This document shows, piece by piece, positions 50,691 through 64,000 of a stretch of 64,000 bases of DNA. The first letter of the stretch is position 1, and each line of letters opens with the position of its first letter. The position numbers were made by a program, and so were the translations under genes. Below the pieces are notes generated by a model. That model did no database searches and was not told where the DNA came from. It saw nothing but the letters and a program-made list of their open reading frames with translations. The DNA is from Styela clava (taxonomy: Eukaryota; Chordata; Ascidiacea; Stolidobranchia; Styelidae): contig NC_135260.1 in assembly GCF_964204865.1 (NCBI RefSeq), positions 1,736,001 to 1,800,000 on the forward strand. Direction: 5' to 3'.

Positions 50691-51900
50691 TTTCGCTTTT
50701 ATCAAAAATAAAAGGAATGCTGTCTGAACAAAAACATAATTTAAAATGAATATGTTATAAAATATTTCAGATTGTCGAGGACTGAATAATAAATAACTAA
50801 CAGGGGCGAAACGCAACTTTACGAATAGTCACTGAGACCCGTCATCGATATTTCGAATGCGTCCTAATAGATATAGGCCTACTATATATGGCAGAATAAT
50901 CGGTGCTACTATGGAGTGAGTTGGATATGAGAAATCGAGATAAGACGACTTAATTAGTCATATGACGGATCACGCCAATCGCCCGGTTATCAGTCAAGGC
51001 CAGTTATTTCATTTCGGAAGCAAGCACTTAATGGTAGCGGAAGCCGTAACTTACCTGCGGTAACATTGACTACCTTACGACGACGAAGGGTTCTGAAAAC
51101 TATCCCTTAATGGAATTCGAACCCACGCAGAGTAATCAGAGGTGTGGTAACGAGCGTATATCTGACACTTAGCACGATGCGCCACACGGTTGAGCACGAG
51201 TTTTACCATAGCTTGAAATCTACCTATATCTAGTATTACATAGTGAGATCTACGTCAAATCAGTACTTTAGCGCAGGTTCAAAGCCTTCATTTTGCATCC
51301 CTAGTAGATATCTCATTAAATTTAGTTAGACTGACTGACTAATTAACGTTGATACATTTTTATTGAACCGGACTTAATCGAAAAATTAAACTCTCGCCAA
51401 GTTACGGGCGATCACCGAAGTGCCACGCGCTTGTGAGAGTTTATATATAACTTTTGATACTGTGTGAGTGCACGTAACCTAGCTTTGAGCACATATAATA
51501 AAAAACAAGCTTATAAGAAGGGCAACTTTCATATATACTGTCGAACTATCTGGGTTATGTGCAATACAATGGGCATCCGCTTATCAAAAAGCTTTGTCAA
51601 TAACACGTCAGGCCTCAATAACAAACAAGCGAGTTATATCAGGGACTTGATGCTTGCGTTAGGCCATACACCAGAGATAAAATACCTATGAGGAAAAACA
51701 TGCAATCAATAAATTAACGCATGTAATCAATAATAACAAAATTTGACACTGGTAGAAAATGTCGGCGGTAAGCCACTGAGCGAAACAGCGACTGCCTGAG
51801 TTTCATTGATTGTGACTGTACAAACGAAACAGTTGCGCTTCGCTTCTCTCTCATTAGGCGTTGCCTAAATATAAATAACCGAATATGTCTCGTCGATATC

Positions 51901-52019
51901 GCCTACGACCATACCACGTTGAATACACTCGATCTCGTTCGATCTCGGAAGTTAGGCAACGTCGGGCTCGGTTAGTACTTGCATGGGTGACCGGCTGGGA
52001 ATACCGGGTGCCGTAGGCT
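51901..52019 (+). rRNA. 5S ribosomal RNA, copy 34 (T29, G55 variant)
   Basis: Alpha-type gene, the last in the window with both T29 and G55. Confidence 0.96.
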
Positions 52020-53226
52020 TTTCGCTTTTATCAAAAATAAAAGGAATGCTGTCTTAACAAAACATAATTTAAAATGAATATGTTATAAAATATTTCAGAT
52101 TGTCGAGGACTGAATAATAACTAACAGGGGCGAAACGCAACTTTACGAATAGTCACTGAGACCCGTCATCGATATTTCGAATGCGTCTTAATAGATATAG
52201 GCCTACTATATATGGCAGAATAATCGGTGCTACTATGGAGTGAGTTAGGATATGGGAAATCGAGATAAGACGACTTAATTAATCATATGACGGATCACGG
52301 CCAATCGCCCGGTTATCAGTCAAGGCCAGTTATTTCATTTCGGAAGCAAGCACTTAATGGTAGCGGAAGCCGTAACTTACCTGCGGTAACATGGACTACC
52401 TTACGACGACGAAGGTTTTCTGAAAACTATCCCTTAATGGAATTCGAACCCACGCAGAGTAATCAGAGGTGTGGTAACGAGCGTATATCTGACACTTAGC
52501 ACGATGCGCCACACGGTTGAGCACGAGTTTTACCATAGCTTGAAATCTACCTATATCTAGTATTACATAGTGAGATCTACGTCAATTCAGTACTTTAGCG
52601 CAGGTTCAAAGCCTTCATTTTGCATCCCTAGTAGATATCTCATTAAATTTAGTTAGACTGACTGACTATTAACGTTGATACATTTTTATTGAACCGGACT
52701 TAATCGAAAAATTAAACTCTCGCCAAGTTACGGGCGATCACCGAAGTGCCACGCGCTTGTGAGAGTTTATATATAACTTTTGATACTGTGTGAGTGCACG
52801 TAACCTAGCTTTGAGCACATATAATAAAAAACAAGCTTATAAGAAGGGCAACTTTCATATATACTGTCGAACTATCTGGGTTATGTGCAATACAATGGGC
52901 ATCCGCTTATCAAAAAGCTTTGTCAATAACACGTCAGGCCTCAATAACAAACAAGCGAGTTATATCAGCGACTCGATGCTTGCGTTAAGCCATACACCAG
53001 AGATAAAATACCTATGAGGAAAAACATGCAATCAATAAATTAACGCATGTAATCAATAATAACAAAATTTGACACTGGTAGAAAATGTCGGCGGTAAGCC
53101 ACTGAGCGAAACAGCGACTGCCTGAGTTTCATTGTTTGTGACTCTACAAACGAAACAGTTGCGCTTCGCTTCTCTCTCATTAGGCGTTGCCTAAATATAA
53201 ATAACCGAATATGTCTCGTCGATATC

Positions 53227-53345
53227 GCCTACGACCATACCACGTTGAATACACCCGATCTCGTTCGATCTCGGAAGTTAAGCAACGTCGGGCTCGGTTA
53301 GTACTTGCATGGGTGACCGGCTGGGAATACCGGGTGCCGTAGGCT
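53227..53345 (+). rRNA. 5S ribosomal RNA, copy 35
   Basis: Majority sequence, beta spacer with private CGACGGCGAAGG and CATTCTGCATC, both repeated after copy 39. Confidence 0.97.
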
Positions 53346-54554
53346 TTTCGCTTTTATCAAAAATAAAAGGAATGCTGTCTGAACAAAACATAATTTAAAA
53401 TGAATATGTTATAAAATATTTCAGATTGTCGAGGACTGAATAATAAATAACTAACAGGGGCGAAACGCAACTTTACGAATAGTCACTGAGACCCGTCATC
53501 GATATTTCGAATGCGTCTTAATAGATATAGGCCTACTATATATGGCAGAATAATCGGTGCTACTATGGAGTGAGTTAGGATATGAGAAATCGAGATAAGA
53601 CGACTTAATTAGTCATATGACGGATCACGCCAATCGCCCGGTTATCAGTCAAGGCCAGTTATTTCATTTCGGAAGCAAGCTCTTAATGGTAGCGGAAGCC
53701 GTAACTTACCTGCGGTAACATTGACTACCTTACGACGGCGAAGGGTTCTGAAAACTATCCCTTAATGGAATTCGAACCCACGCAGAGTAATCAGAGGTGT
53801 GGTAACGAGCGTATATCTGACACTTAGCACGATGCGCCACACGGTTGAGCACGAGTTTTACCATAGCTTGAAATCTACCTATATCTAGTATTACATAGTG
53901 AGATCTACGTCAAATCAGTACTTTAGCGCAGGTTCAAAGCCTTCATTCTGCATCCCTAGTAGATATCTCATTAAATTTAGTTAGACTGACTGACTATTAA
54001 CGTTGATACATTTTTATTGAACCGGACTTAATCGAAAAATTAAACTCTCGCCAAGTTACGGGCGATCACCGAAGTGCCACGCGCTTGTGAGAGTTTATAT
54101 ATAACTTTTGATACTGTGTGAGTGCACGTAACCTAGCTTTGAGCACATATAATAAAAAACAAGCTTAAAAGAAGGGCAACTTTCATATATACTGTCGAAC
54201 TATCTGGGTTATGTGCAATACAATGGGCATCCGCTTATCAAAAAGCTTTGTCAATAACACGTCAGGCCTCAATAACAAACAAGCGAGTTATATCAGCGAC
54301 TCGATGCTTGCGTTAAGCCATACACCAGAGATAAAATACCTATGAGGAAAAACATGCAATCAATAAATTAACGCATGTAATCAATAATAACAAAATTTGA
54401 CACTGGTAGAAAATGTCGGCGGTAAGCCACTGAGCGAAACAGCGACTGCCTGAGTTTCATTGTTTGTGACTCTACAAACGAAACAGTTGCGCTTCGCTTC
54501 TCTCTCATTAGACGTTGCCTAAATATAAATAACCGAATATGTCTCGTCGATATC

Positions 54555-54673
54555 GCCTACGACCATACCACGTTGAATACACCCGATCTCGTTCGATCTC
54601 GGAAGTTAAGCAACGTCGGGCTCGGTTAGTACTTGCATGGGTGACCGGCTGGGAATACCGGGTGCCGTAGGCT
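54555..54673 (+). rRNA. 5S ribosomal RNA, copy 36
   Basis: Majority sequence, gamma variant spacer (GGTATATCCTGC). Upstream hairpin mutated to ATTAGACG, as before copy 40. Confidence 0.97.
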
Positions 54674-55877
54674 TTTCGCTTTTATCAAAAATAAAAGGAA
54701 TGCTGTCTGAACAAAACATAATTTAAAATGAATATGTTATAAAATATTTCAGATTGTCGAGGACTGAATAATAACTAACAGGGGCGAAACGCAACTTTAC
54801 GAATAGTCACTGAGACCCGTCATCGATATTTCGAATGCGTCTTAATAGGTATATCCTGCTATATATGGCAGAATAATCGGTGCTACTATGGAGTGAGTTA
54901 GGATATGAGAAATCGAGATAAGACGACTTAATTAATCATATGACGGATCACGCCAATCGCCCGGTTATCAGTCAAGGCCAGTTATTTCATTTCGGAAGCA
55001 AGCACTTAATGGTAGCGGAAGCCGTAACTTACCTGCGGTAACATGGACTACCTTACGACGACGAAGGGTTCTGAAAACTATCCCTTAATGGAATTCGAAC
55101 CCACGCAGAGTAATCAGAGGTGTGGTAACGAGCGTATATCTGACACTTAGCACGATGCGCCACACGGTTGAGCACGAGTTTTACCATAGCTTGAAATCTA
55201 CCTATATCTAGTATTACATAGTGAGATCTACGTCAATTCAGTACTTTAGCGCAGGTTCAAAGCCTTCATTTTGCATCCCTAGTAGATATCTCATTAAATT
55301 TAGTTAGACTGACTGACTATTAACGTTGATACATTTTTATTGAACCGGACTTAATCGAAAAATTAAACTCTCGCCAAGTTACGGGCGATCACCGAAGTGC
55401 CACGCGCTTGTGAGAGTTTATATATAACTTTTGATACTGTGTGAGTGCACGTAACCTAGCTTTGAGCACATATAATAAAAAACAAGCTTATAAGAAGGGC
55501 AACTTTCATATATACTGTCGAACTATCTGGGTTATGTGCAATACAATGGGCATCCGCTTATCAAAAAGCTTTGTCAATAACACGTCAGGCCTCAATAACA
55601 AACAAGCGAGTTATATCAGCGACTCGATGCTTACGTTAAGCCATACACCAGAGATAAAATACCTATGAGGAAAAACATGCAATCAATAAATTAACGCATG
55701 TAATCAATAATAACAAAATTTGACACTGGTAGAAAATGTCGGCGGTAAGCCACTGAGCGAAACAGCGACTGCCTGAGTTTCATTGTTTGTGACTCTACAA
55801 ACGAAACAGTTGCGCTTCGCTTCTCTCTCATTGGGCGTTGCCTAAATATAAATAACCGAATATGTCTCGTCGATATC

Positions 55878-55996
55878 GCCTACGACCATACCACGTTGAA
55901 TACACCCGATCTCGTTCGATCTCGGAAGTTAAGCAACGTCGGGCTCGGTTAGTACTTGCATGGGTGACCGGCTGGGAATACCGGGTGCCGTAGGCT
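55878..55996 (+). rRNA. 5S ribosomal RNA, copy 37
   Basis: Majority sequence with hybrid beta/alpha spacer. Upstream hairpin mutated to ATTGGGCG, as before copy 41. The distal T-run reads CTTTTTTCAAAAAAT, longer than in other copies. Confidence 0.97.
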
Positions 55997-57208
55997 TTTC
56001 GCTTTTTTCAAAAAATAAAAGGAATGCTGTCTGAACAAAACATAATTTAAAATGAATATGTTATAAAATATTTCAGATTGTCGAGGACTGAATAATAAAT
56101 AACTAACAGGGGCGAAACGCAACTTTACGAATAGTCACTGAGACCCGTCATCGATATTTCGAATGCGTCTTAATAGATATAGGCCTACTATATATGGCAG
56201 AATAATCGGTGCTACTATGGAGTGAGTTAGGATATGGGAAATCGAGATAAGACGACTTAATTAATCATATGACGGATCACGGCCAATCGCCCGGTTATCA
56301 GTCAAGGCCAGTTATTTCATTTCGGAAGCAAGCACTTAATGGTAGCGGAAGCCGTAACTTACCTGCGGTAACATGGACTACCTTACGACGACGAAGGTTT
56401 TCTGAAAACTATCCCTTAATGGAATTCGAACCCACGCAGAGTAATCAGAGGTGTGGTAACGAGCGTATATCTGACACTTAGCACGATGCGCCACACGGTT
56501 GAGCACGAGTTTTACCATAGCTTGAAATCTACCTATATCTAGTATTACATAGTGAGATCTACGTCAATTCAGTACTTTAGCGCAGGTTCAAAGCCTTCAT
56601 TTTGCATCCCTAGTAGATATCTCATTAAATTTAGTTAGACTGACTGACTATTAACGTTGATACATTTTTATTGAACCGGACTTAATCGAAAAATTAAACT
56701 CTCGCCAAGTTACGGGCGATCACCGAAGTGCCACGCGCTTGTGAGAGTTTATATATAACTTTTGATACTGTGTGAGTGCACGTAACCTAGCTTTGAGCAC
56801 ATATAATAAAAAATAAGCTTATAAGAAGGGCAACTTTCATATATACTGTCGAACTATCTGGGTTATGTGCAATACAATGGGCATCCGCTTATCAAAAAGC
56901 TTTGTCAATAACACGTCAGGCCTCAATAACAAACAAGCGAGTTATATCAGGGACTCGATGCTTTCGTTAAGCCATACACCAGAGATAAAATACCTATGAG
57001 GAAAAACATGCAATCAATAAATTAACGCATGTAATCAATAATAACAAAATTTGACACTGGTAGAAAATGTCGGCGGTAAGCCACTGAGCGAAACAGCGAC
57101 TGCCTGAGTTTCATTGTTTGTGACTCTACAAACGAAACAGTTGCGCTTCGCTTCTCTCTCATTAGGCGTTGCCTAAATATGAATAACCGAATATGTCTCG
57201 TCGATATC

Positions 57209-57327
57209 GCCTACGACCATACCACGTTGAATACACCCGATCTCGTTCGATCTCGGAAGTTAAGCAACGTCGGGCTCGGTTAGTACTTGCATGGGTGACC
57301 GGCTGGGAATACCGGGTGCCGTAGGCT
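57209..57327 (+). rRNA. 5S ribosomal RNA, copy 38
   Basis: Majority sequence, hybrid spacer. The TATA-like element reads AAATATGAATAACC, as before copy 42. Confidence 0.97.
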
Positions 57328-58538
57328 TTTCGCTTTTATCAAAAATAAAAGGAATGCTGTCTGAACAAAACATAATTTAAAATGAATATGTTATAAAATA
57401 TTTCAGATTGTCGAGGACTGAATAATAAATAACTAACAGGGGCGAAACGCAACTTTACGAATAGTCACTGAGACCCGTCATCGATATTTCGAATGCGTCT
57501 TAATAGATATAGGCCTACTATATATGGCAGAATAATCGGTGCTACTATGGAGTGAGTTAGGATATGGGAAATCGAGATAAGACGACTTAATTAATCATAT
57601 GACGGATCACGGCCAATCGCCCGGTTATCAGTCAAGGCCAGTTATTTCATTTCGGAAGCAAGCACTTAATGGTAGCGGAAGCCGTAACTTACCTGCGGTA
57701 ACATGGACTACCTTACGACGACGAAGGTTTTCTGAAAACTATCCCTTAATGGAATTCGAACCCACGCAGAGTAATCAGAGGTGTGGTAACGAGCGTATAT
57801 CTGACACTTAGCACGATGCGCCACACGGTTGAGCACGAGTTTTACCATAGCTTGAAATCTACCTATATCTAGTATTACATAGTGAGATCTACGTCAATTC
57901 AGTACTTTAGCGCAGGTTCAAAGCCTTCATTTTGCATCCCTAGTAGATATCTCATTAAATTTAGTTAGACTGACTGACTATTAACGTTGATACATTTTTA
58001 TTGAACCGGACTTAATCGAAAAATTAAACTCTCGCCAAGTTACGGGCGATCACCGAAGTGCCACGCGCTTGTGAGAGTTTATATATAACTTTTGATACTG
58101 TGTGAGTGCACGTAACCTAGCTTTGAGCACATATAATAAAAAATAAGCTTATAAGAAGGGCAACTTTCATATATACTGTCGAACTATCTGGGTTATGTGC
58201 AATACAATGGGCATCCGCTTATCAAAAAGCTTTGTCAATAACACGTCAGGCCTCAATAACAAACAAGCGAGTTATATCAGCGACTCGATGCTTGCGTTAA
58301 GCCATACACCAGAGATAAAATACCTATGAGGAAAAACATGCAATCAATAAATTAACGCATGTAATCAATAATAACAAAATTTGACACTGGTAGAAAATGT
58401 CGGCGGTAAGCCACTGAGCGAAACAGCGACTGCCTGAGTTTCATTGTTTGTGACTCTACAAACGAAACAGTTGCGCTTCGCTTCTCTCTCATTAGGCGTT
58501 GCCTAAATATAAATAACCGAATATGTCTCGTCGATATC

Positions 58539-58657
58539 GCCTACGACCATACCACGTTGAATACACCCGATCTCGTTCGATCTCGGAAGTTAAGCAACGT
58601 CGGGCTCGGTTAGTACTTGCATGGGTGACCGGCTGGGAATACCGGGTGCCGTAGGCT
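58539..58657 (+). rRNA. 5S ribosomal RNA, copy 39
   Basis: Majority sequence, beta spacer. Duplicate of copy 35, 5312 bases earlier. Confidence 0.97.
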
Positions 58658-59866
58658 TTTCGCTTTTATCAAAAATAAAAGGAATGCTGTCTGAACAAAA
58701 CATAATTTAAAATGAATATGTTATAAAATATTTCAGATTGTCGAGGACTGAATAATAAATAACTAACAGGGGCGAAACGCAACTTTACGAATAGTCACTG
58801 AGACCCGTCATCGATATTTCGAATGCGTCTTAATAGATATAGGCCTACTATATAGGGCAGAATAATCGGTGCTACTATGGAGTGAGTTAGGATATGAGAA
58901 ATCGAGATAAGACGACTTAATTAGTCATATGACGGATCACGCCAATCGCCCGGTTATCAGTCAAGGCCAGTTATTTCATTTCGGAAGCAAGCACTTAATG
59001 GTAGCGGAAGCCGTAACTTACCTGCGGTAACATTGACTACCTTACGACGGCGAAGGGTTCTGAAAACTATCCCTTAATGGAATTCGAACCCACGCAGAGT
59101 AATCAGAGGTGTGGTAACGAGCGTATATCTGACACTTAGCACGATGCGCCACACGGTTGAGCACGAGTTTTACCATAGCTTGAAATCTACCTATATCTAG
59201 TATTACATAGTGAGATCTACGTCAAATCAGTACTTTAGCGCAGGTTCAAAGCCTTCATTCTGCATCCCTAGTAGATATCTCATTAAATTTAGTTAGACTG
59301 ACTGACTATTAACGTTGATACATTTTTATTGAACCGGACTTAATCGAAAAATTAAACTCTCGCCAAGTTACGGGCGATCACCGAAGTGCCACGCGCTTGT
59401 GAGAGTTTATATATAACTTTTGATACTGTGTGAGTGCACGTAACCTAGCTTTGAGCACATATAATAAAAAACAAGCTTAAAAGAAGGGCAACTTTCATAT
59501 ATACTGTCGAACTATCTGGGTTATGTGCAATACAATTGGCATCCGCTTATCAAAAAGCTTTGTCAATAACACGTCAGGCCTCAATAACAAACAAGCGAGT
59601 TATATCAGCGACTCGATGCTTGCGTTAAGCCATACACCAGAGATAAAATACCTATGAGGAAAAACATGCAATCAATAAATTAACGCATGTAATCAATAAT
59701 AACAAAATTTGACACTGGTAGAAAATGTCGGCGGTAAGCCACTGAGCGAAACAGCGACTGCCTGAGTTTCATTGTTTGTGACTCTACAAACGAAACAGTT
59801 GCGCTTCGCTTCTCTCTCATTAGACGTTGCCTAAATATAAATAACCGAATATGTCTCGTCGATATC

Positions 59867-59985
59867 GCCTACGACCATACCACGTTGAATACACCCGATC
59901 TCGTTCGATCTCGGAAGTTAAGCAACGTCGGGCTCGGTTAGTACTTGCATGGGTGACCGGCTGGGAATACCGGGTGCCGTAGGCT
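59867..59985 (+). rRNA. 5S ribosomal RNA, copy 40
   Basis: Majority sequence, gamma variant spacer. Duplicate of copy 36. Confidence 0.97.
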
Positions 59986-61189
59986 TTTCGCTTTTATCAA
60001 AAATAAAAGGAATGCTGTCTGAACAAAACATAATTTAAAATGAATATGTTATAAAATATTTCAGATTGTCGAGGACTGAATAATAACTAACAGGGGCGAA
60101 ACGCAACTTTACGAATAGTCACTGAGACCCGTCATCGATATTTCGAATGCGTCTTAATAGGTATATCCTGCTATATATGGCAGAATAATCGGTGCTACTA
60201 TGGAGTGAGTTAGGATATGAGAAATCGAGATAAGACGACTTAATTAATCATATGACGGATCACGCCAATCGCCCGGTTATCAGTCAAGGCCAGTTATTTC
60301 ATTTCGGAAGCAAGCACTTAATGGTAGCGGAAGCCGTAACTTACCTGCGGTAACATGGACTACCTTACGACGACGAAGAGTTCTGAAAACTATCCCTTAA
60401 TGGAATTCGAACCCACGCAGAGTAATCAGAGGTGTGGTAACGAGCGTATATCTGACACTTAGCACGATGCGCCACACGGTTGAGCACGAGTTTTACCATA
60501 GCTTGAAATCTACCTATATCTAGTATTACATAGTGAGATCTACGTCAATTCAGTACTTTAGCGCAGGTTCAAAGCCTTCATTTTGCATCCCTAGTAGATA
60601 TCTCATTAAATTTAGTTAGACTGACTGACTATTAACGTTGATACATTTTTATTGAACCGGACTTAATCGAAAAATTAAACTCTCGCCAAGTTACGGGCGA
60701 TCACCGAAGTGCCACGCGCTTGTGAGAGTTTATATATAACTTTTGATACTGTGTGAGTGCACGTAACCTAGCTTTGAGCACATATAATAAAAAACAAGCT
60801 TATAAGAAGGGCAACTTTCATATATACTGTCGAACTATCTGGGTTATGTGCAATACAATGGGCATCCGCTTATCAAAAAGCTTTGTCAATAACACGTCAG
60901 GCCTCAATAACAAACAAGCGAGTTATATCAGCGACTCGATGCTTACGTTAAGCCATACACCAGAGATAAAATACCTATGAGGAAAAACATGCAATCAATA
61001 AATTAACGCATGTAATCAATAATAACAAAATTTGACACTGGTAGAAAATGTCGGCGGTAAGCCACTGAGCGAAACAGCGACTGCCTGAGTTTCATTGTTT
61101 GTGACTCTACAAACGAAACAGTTGCGCATCGCTTCTCTCTCATTGGGCGTTGCCTAAATATAAATAACCGAATATGTCTCGTCGATATC

Positions 61190-61308
61190 GCCTACGACCA
61201 TACCACGTTGAATACACCCGATCTCGTTCGATCTCGGAAGTTAAGCAACGTCGGGCTCGGTTAGTACTTGCATGGGTGACCGGCTGGGAATACTGGGTGC
61301 CGTAGGCT
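61190..61308 (+). rRNA. 5S ribosomal RNA, copy 41 (T105 variant)
   Basis: Private C105T (AATACTGGGTGCC); hybrid spacer. Duplicate of copy 37, so the change postdates the four-unit duplication. Confidence 0.96.
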
Positions 61309-62519
61309 TTTCGCTTTTATCAAAAATAAAAGGAATGCTGTCTGAACAAAACATAATTTAAAATGAATATGTTATAAAATATTTCAGATTGTCGAGGACT
61401 GAATAATAAATAACTAACAGGGGCGAAACGCAACTTTACGAATAGTCACTGAGACCCGTCATCGATATTTCGAATGCGTCTCAATAGATATAGGCCTACT
61501 ATATATGGCAGAATAATCGGTGCTACTATGGAGTGAGTTAGGATATGGGAAATCGAGATAAGACGACTTAATTAATCATATGACGGATCACGGCCAATCG
61601 CCCGGTTATCAGTCAAGGCCAGTTATTTCATTTCGGAAGCAAGCACTTAATGGTAGCGGAAGCCGTAACTTACCTGCGGTAACATGGACTACCTTACGAC
61701 GACGAAGGTTTTCTGAAAACTATCCCTTAATGGAATTCGAACCCACGCAGAGTAATCAGAGGTGTGGTAACGAGCGTATATCTGACACTTAGCACGATGC
61801 GCCACACGGTTGAGCACGAGTTTTACCATAGCTTGAAATCTACCTATATCTAGTATTACATAGTGAGATCTACGTCAATTCAGTACTTTAGCGCAGGTTC
61901 AAAGCCTTCATTTTGCATCCCTAGTAGATATCTCATTAAATTTAGTTAGACTGACTGACTATTAACGTTGATACATTTTTATTGAACCGGACTTAATCGA
62001 AAAATTAAACTCTCGCCAAGTTACGGGCGATCACCGAAGTGCCACGCGCTTGTGAGAGTTTATATATAACTTTTGATACTGTGTGAGTGCACGTAACCTA
62101 GCTTTGAGCACATATAATAAAAAATAAGCTTATAAGAAGGGCAACTTTCATATATACTGTCGAACTATCTGGGTTATGTGCAATACAATGGGCATCCGCT
62201 TATCAAAAAGCTTTGTCAATAACACGTCAGGCCTCAATAACAAACAAGCGAGTTATATCAGGGACTCGATGCTTGCGTTAAGCCATACACCAGAGATAAA
62301 ATACCTATGAGGAAAAACATGCAATCAATAAATTAACGCATGTAATCAATAATAACAAAATTTGACACTGGTAGAAAATGTCGGCGGTAAGCCACTGAGC
62401 GAAACAGCGACTGCCTGAGTTTCATTGTTTGTGACTCTACAAACGAAACAGTTGCGCTTCGCTTCTCTCTCATTAGGCGTTGCCTAAATATGAATAACCG
62501 AATATGTCTCGTCGATATC

Positions 62520-62638
62520 GCCTACGACCATACCACGTTGAATACACCCGATCTCGTTCGATCTCGGAAGTTAAGCAACGTCGGGCTCGGTTAGTACTTG
62601 CATGGGTGACCGGCTGGGAATACCGGGTGCCGTAGGCT
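62520..62638 (+). rRNA. 5S ribosomal RNA, copy 42
   Basis: Majority sequence, hybrid spacer. Duplicate of copy 38. Confidence 0.97.
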
Positions 62639-63849
62639 TTTCGCTTTTATCAAAAATAAAAGGAATGCTGTCTGAACAAAACATAATTTAAAATGAATAT
62701 GTTATAAAATATTTCAGATTGTCGAGGACTGAATAATAAATAACTAACAGGGGCGAAACGCAACTTTACGAATAGTCACTGAGACCCGTCATCGATATTT
62801 CGAATGCGTCTTAATAGATATAGGCCTACTATATATGGCAGAATAATCGGTGCTACTATGGAGTGAGTTAGGATATGGGAAATCGAGATAAGACGACTTA
62901 ATTAATCATATGACGGATCACGGCCAATCGCCCGGTTATCAGTCAAGGCCAGTTATTTCATTTCGGAAGCAAGCACTTAATGGTAGCGGAAGCCGTAACT
63001 TACCTGCGGTAACATGGACTACCTTACGACGACGAAGGTTTTCTGAAAACTATCCCTTAATGGAATTCGAACCCACGCAGAGTAATCAGAGGTGTGGTAA
63101 CGAGCGTATATGTGACACTTAGCACGATGCGCCACACGGTTGAGCACGAGTTTTACCATAGCTTGAAATCTACCTATATCTAGTATTACATAGTGAGATC
63201 TACGTCAATTCAGTACTTTAGCGCAGGTTCAAAGCCTTCATTTTGCATCCCTAGTAGATATCTCATTAAATTTAGTTAGACTGACTGACTATTAACGTTG
63301 ATACATTTTTATTGAACCGGACTTAATCGAAAAATTAAACTCTCGCCAAGTTACGGGCGATCACCGAAGTGCCACGCGCTTGTGAGAGTTTATATATAAC
63401 TTTTGATACTGTGTGAGTGCACGTAACCTAGCTTTGAGCACATATAATAAAAAATAAGCTTATAAGAAGGGCAACTTTCATATATACTGTCGAACTATCT
63501 GGGTTATGTGCAATACAATGGGCATCCGCTTATCAAAAAGCTTTGTCAATAACACGTCAGGCCTCAATAACAAACAAGCGAGTTATATCAGGGACTCGAT
63601 GCTTGCGTTAAGCCATACACCAGAGATAAAATACCTATGAGGAAAAACATGCAATCAATAAATTAACGCATGTAGTCAATAATAACAAAATTTGACACTG
63701 ATAGAAAATGTCGGCGGTAAGCCACTGAGCGAAACAGCGACTGCCTGAGTTCCATTGTTTGTGACTCTACAAACGAAACAGTTGCGCTTCGATTCTCTCT
63801 CATTAGGCGTTGCCTAAATATAAATAACCGAATATGTCTCGTCGATATC

Positions 63850-63968
63850 GCCTACGACCATACCACGTTGAATACACCCGATCTCGTTCGATCTCGGAAG
63901 TTAGGCAACGTCGGGCTCCGTTAGTACTTGCATGGGTGACCGGCTGGGAATACCGGGTGCCGTAGGCT
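63850..63968 (+). rRNA. 5S ribosomal RNA, copy 43 (G55, C70 variant)
   Basis: G55 and a private G70C (GGGCTCCGTTAG) in the intermediate element of the internal promoter. The window ends 32 bases downstream. Confidence 0.95.
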
Positions 63969-64000
63969 TTTCGCTTTTATCAAAAATAAAAGGAATGCTG

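Larger units (their letters stand above)
47353..64000 (+). repeat. 5S rDNA tandem array, block 3 (copies 31-43)
   Basis: Third stretch of the same array, running off the window 32 bases after 5S copy 43. Subtypes start beta, gamma, beta-prime, alpha. They are followed by beta, gamma variant, hybrid, hybrid, and the same four again (copies 35-38 and 39-42). Hybrid spacers have a beta-like left half (AATAAATAACTAAC) and an alpha-like right half (GGGAAATCG, CACGGCCAAT, GGTTTTCTGA). Confidence 0.97.

Overview
The window is nuclear DNA of an animal and consists almost entirely of a tandem 5S ribosomal RNA gene array. Forty-three 5S genes, all on the + strand, recur every 1323-1339 bases. The 5S sequence is typically metazoan: ends GCCTACGACC...GTAGGC, an internal control region with AAGTTAAGCAACG and TGGGTGACCGG, and a T-run directly after the gene. 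Its loop C/helix III stretch (CCGATCTCGTTCGATCTCGG) resembles chordate 5S, so a deuterostome is a reasonable but weak guess. I could not name the species. No convincing complete protein-coding gene is present.

Layout: array block 1 (1-21485, 5S copies 1-16), mobile element copy 1 (21486-25217), array block 2 (25218-43789, 5S copies 17-30), mobile element copy 2 (43790-47352), array block 3 (47353-64000, 5S copies 31-43). Each unit has a 5S gene, two T-runs, about 400 bases of A+T-rich spacer, a tRNA-Leu-like pseudogene on the opposite strand with an intact-looking B box, an ACTG-repeat site that is the target of both insertions, a strong inverted repeat able to fold as a branched stem, two hairpins, and a TATA-like stretch about 30 bases upstream of the next 5S gene.

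The units are not random copies. Three main spacer subtypes (called here alpha, beta and gamma) alternate. Private variants reveal three recent multi-unit tandem duplications: 3 units (3977 bases), 5 units (6631 bases) and 4 units (5312 bases). Alpha units also carry a variant 5S gene (G at nt 55, usually T at nt 29).

The two inserts are copies of one compound DNA transposon. It has 32-base terminal inverted repeats within longer degenerate arms and a 5-base target duplication (ACTGA), with a second, hAT-like non-autonomous element of about 1.17 kb (8-base degenerate target duplication) nested inside. Both copies sit at exactly the same base of the 5S spacer but in different subtype contexts. 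This suggests either site-preferred insertion into 5S rDNA or exchange of flanks around one ancestral insertion. Exon-like fragments with plausible splice sites remain inside the element, but I recognise no protein family in them.
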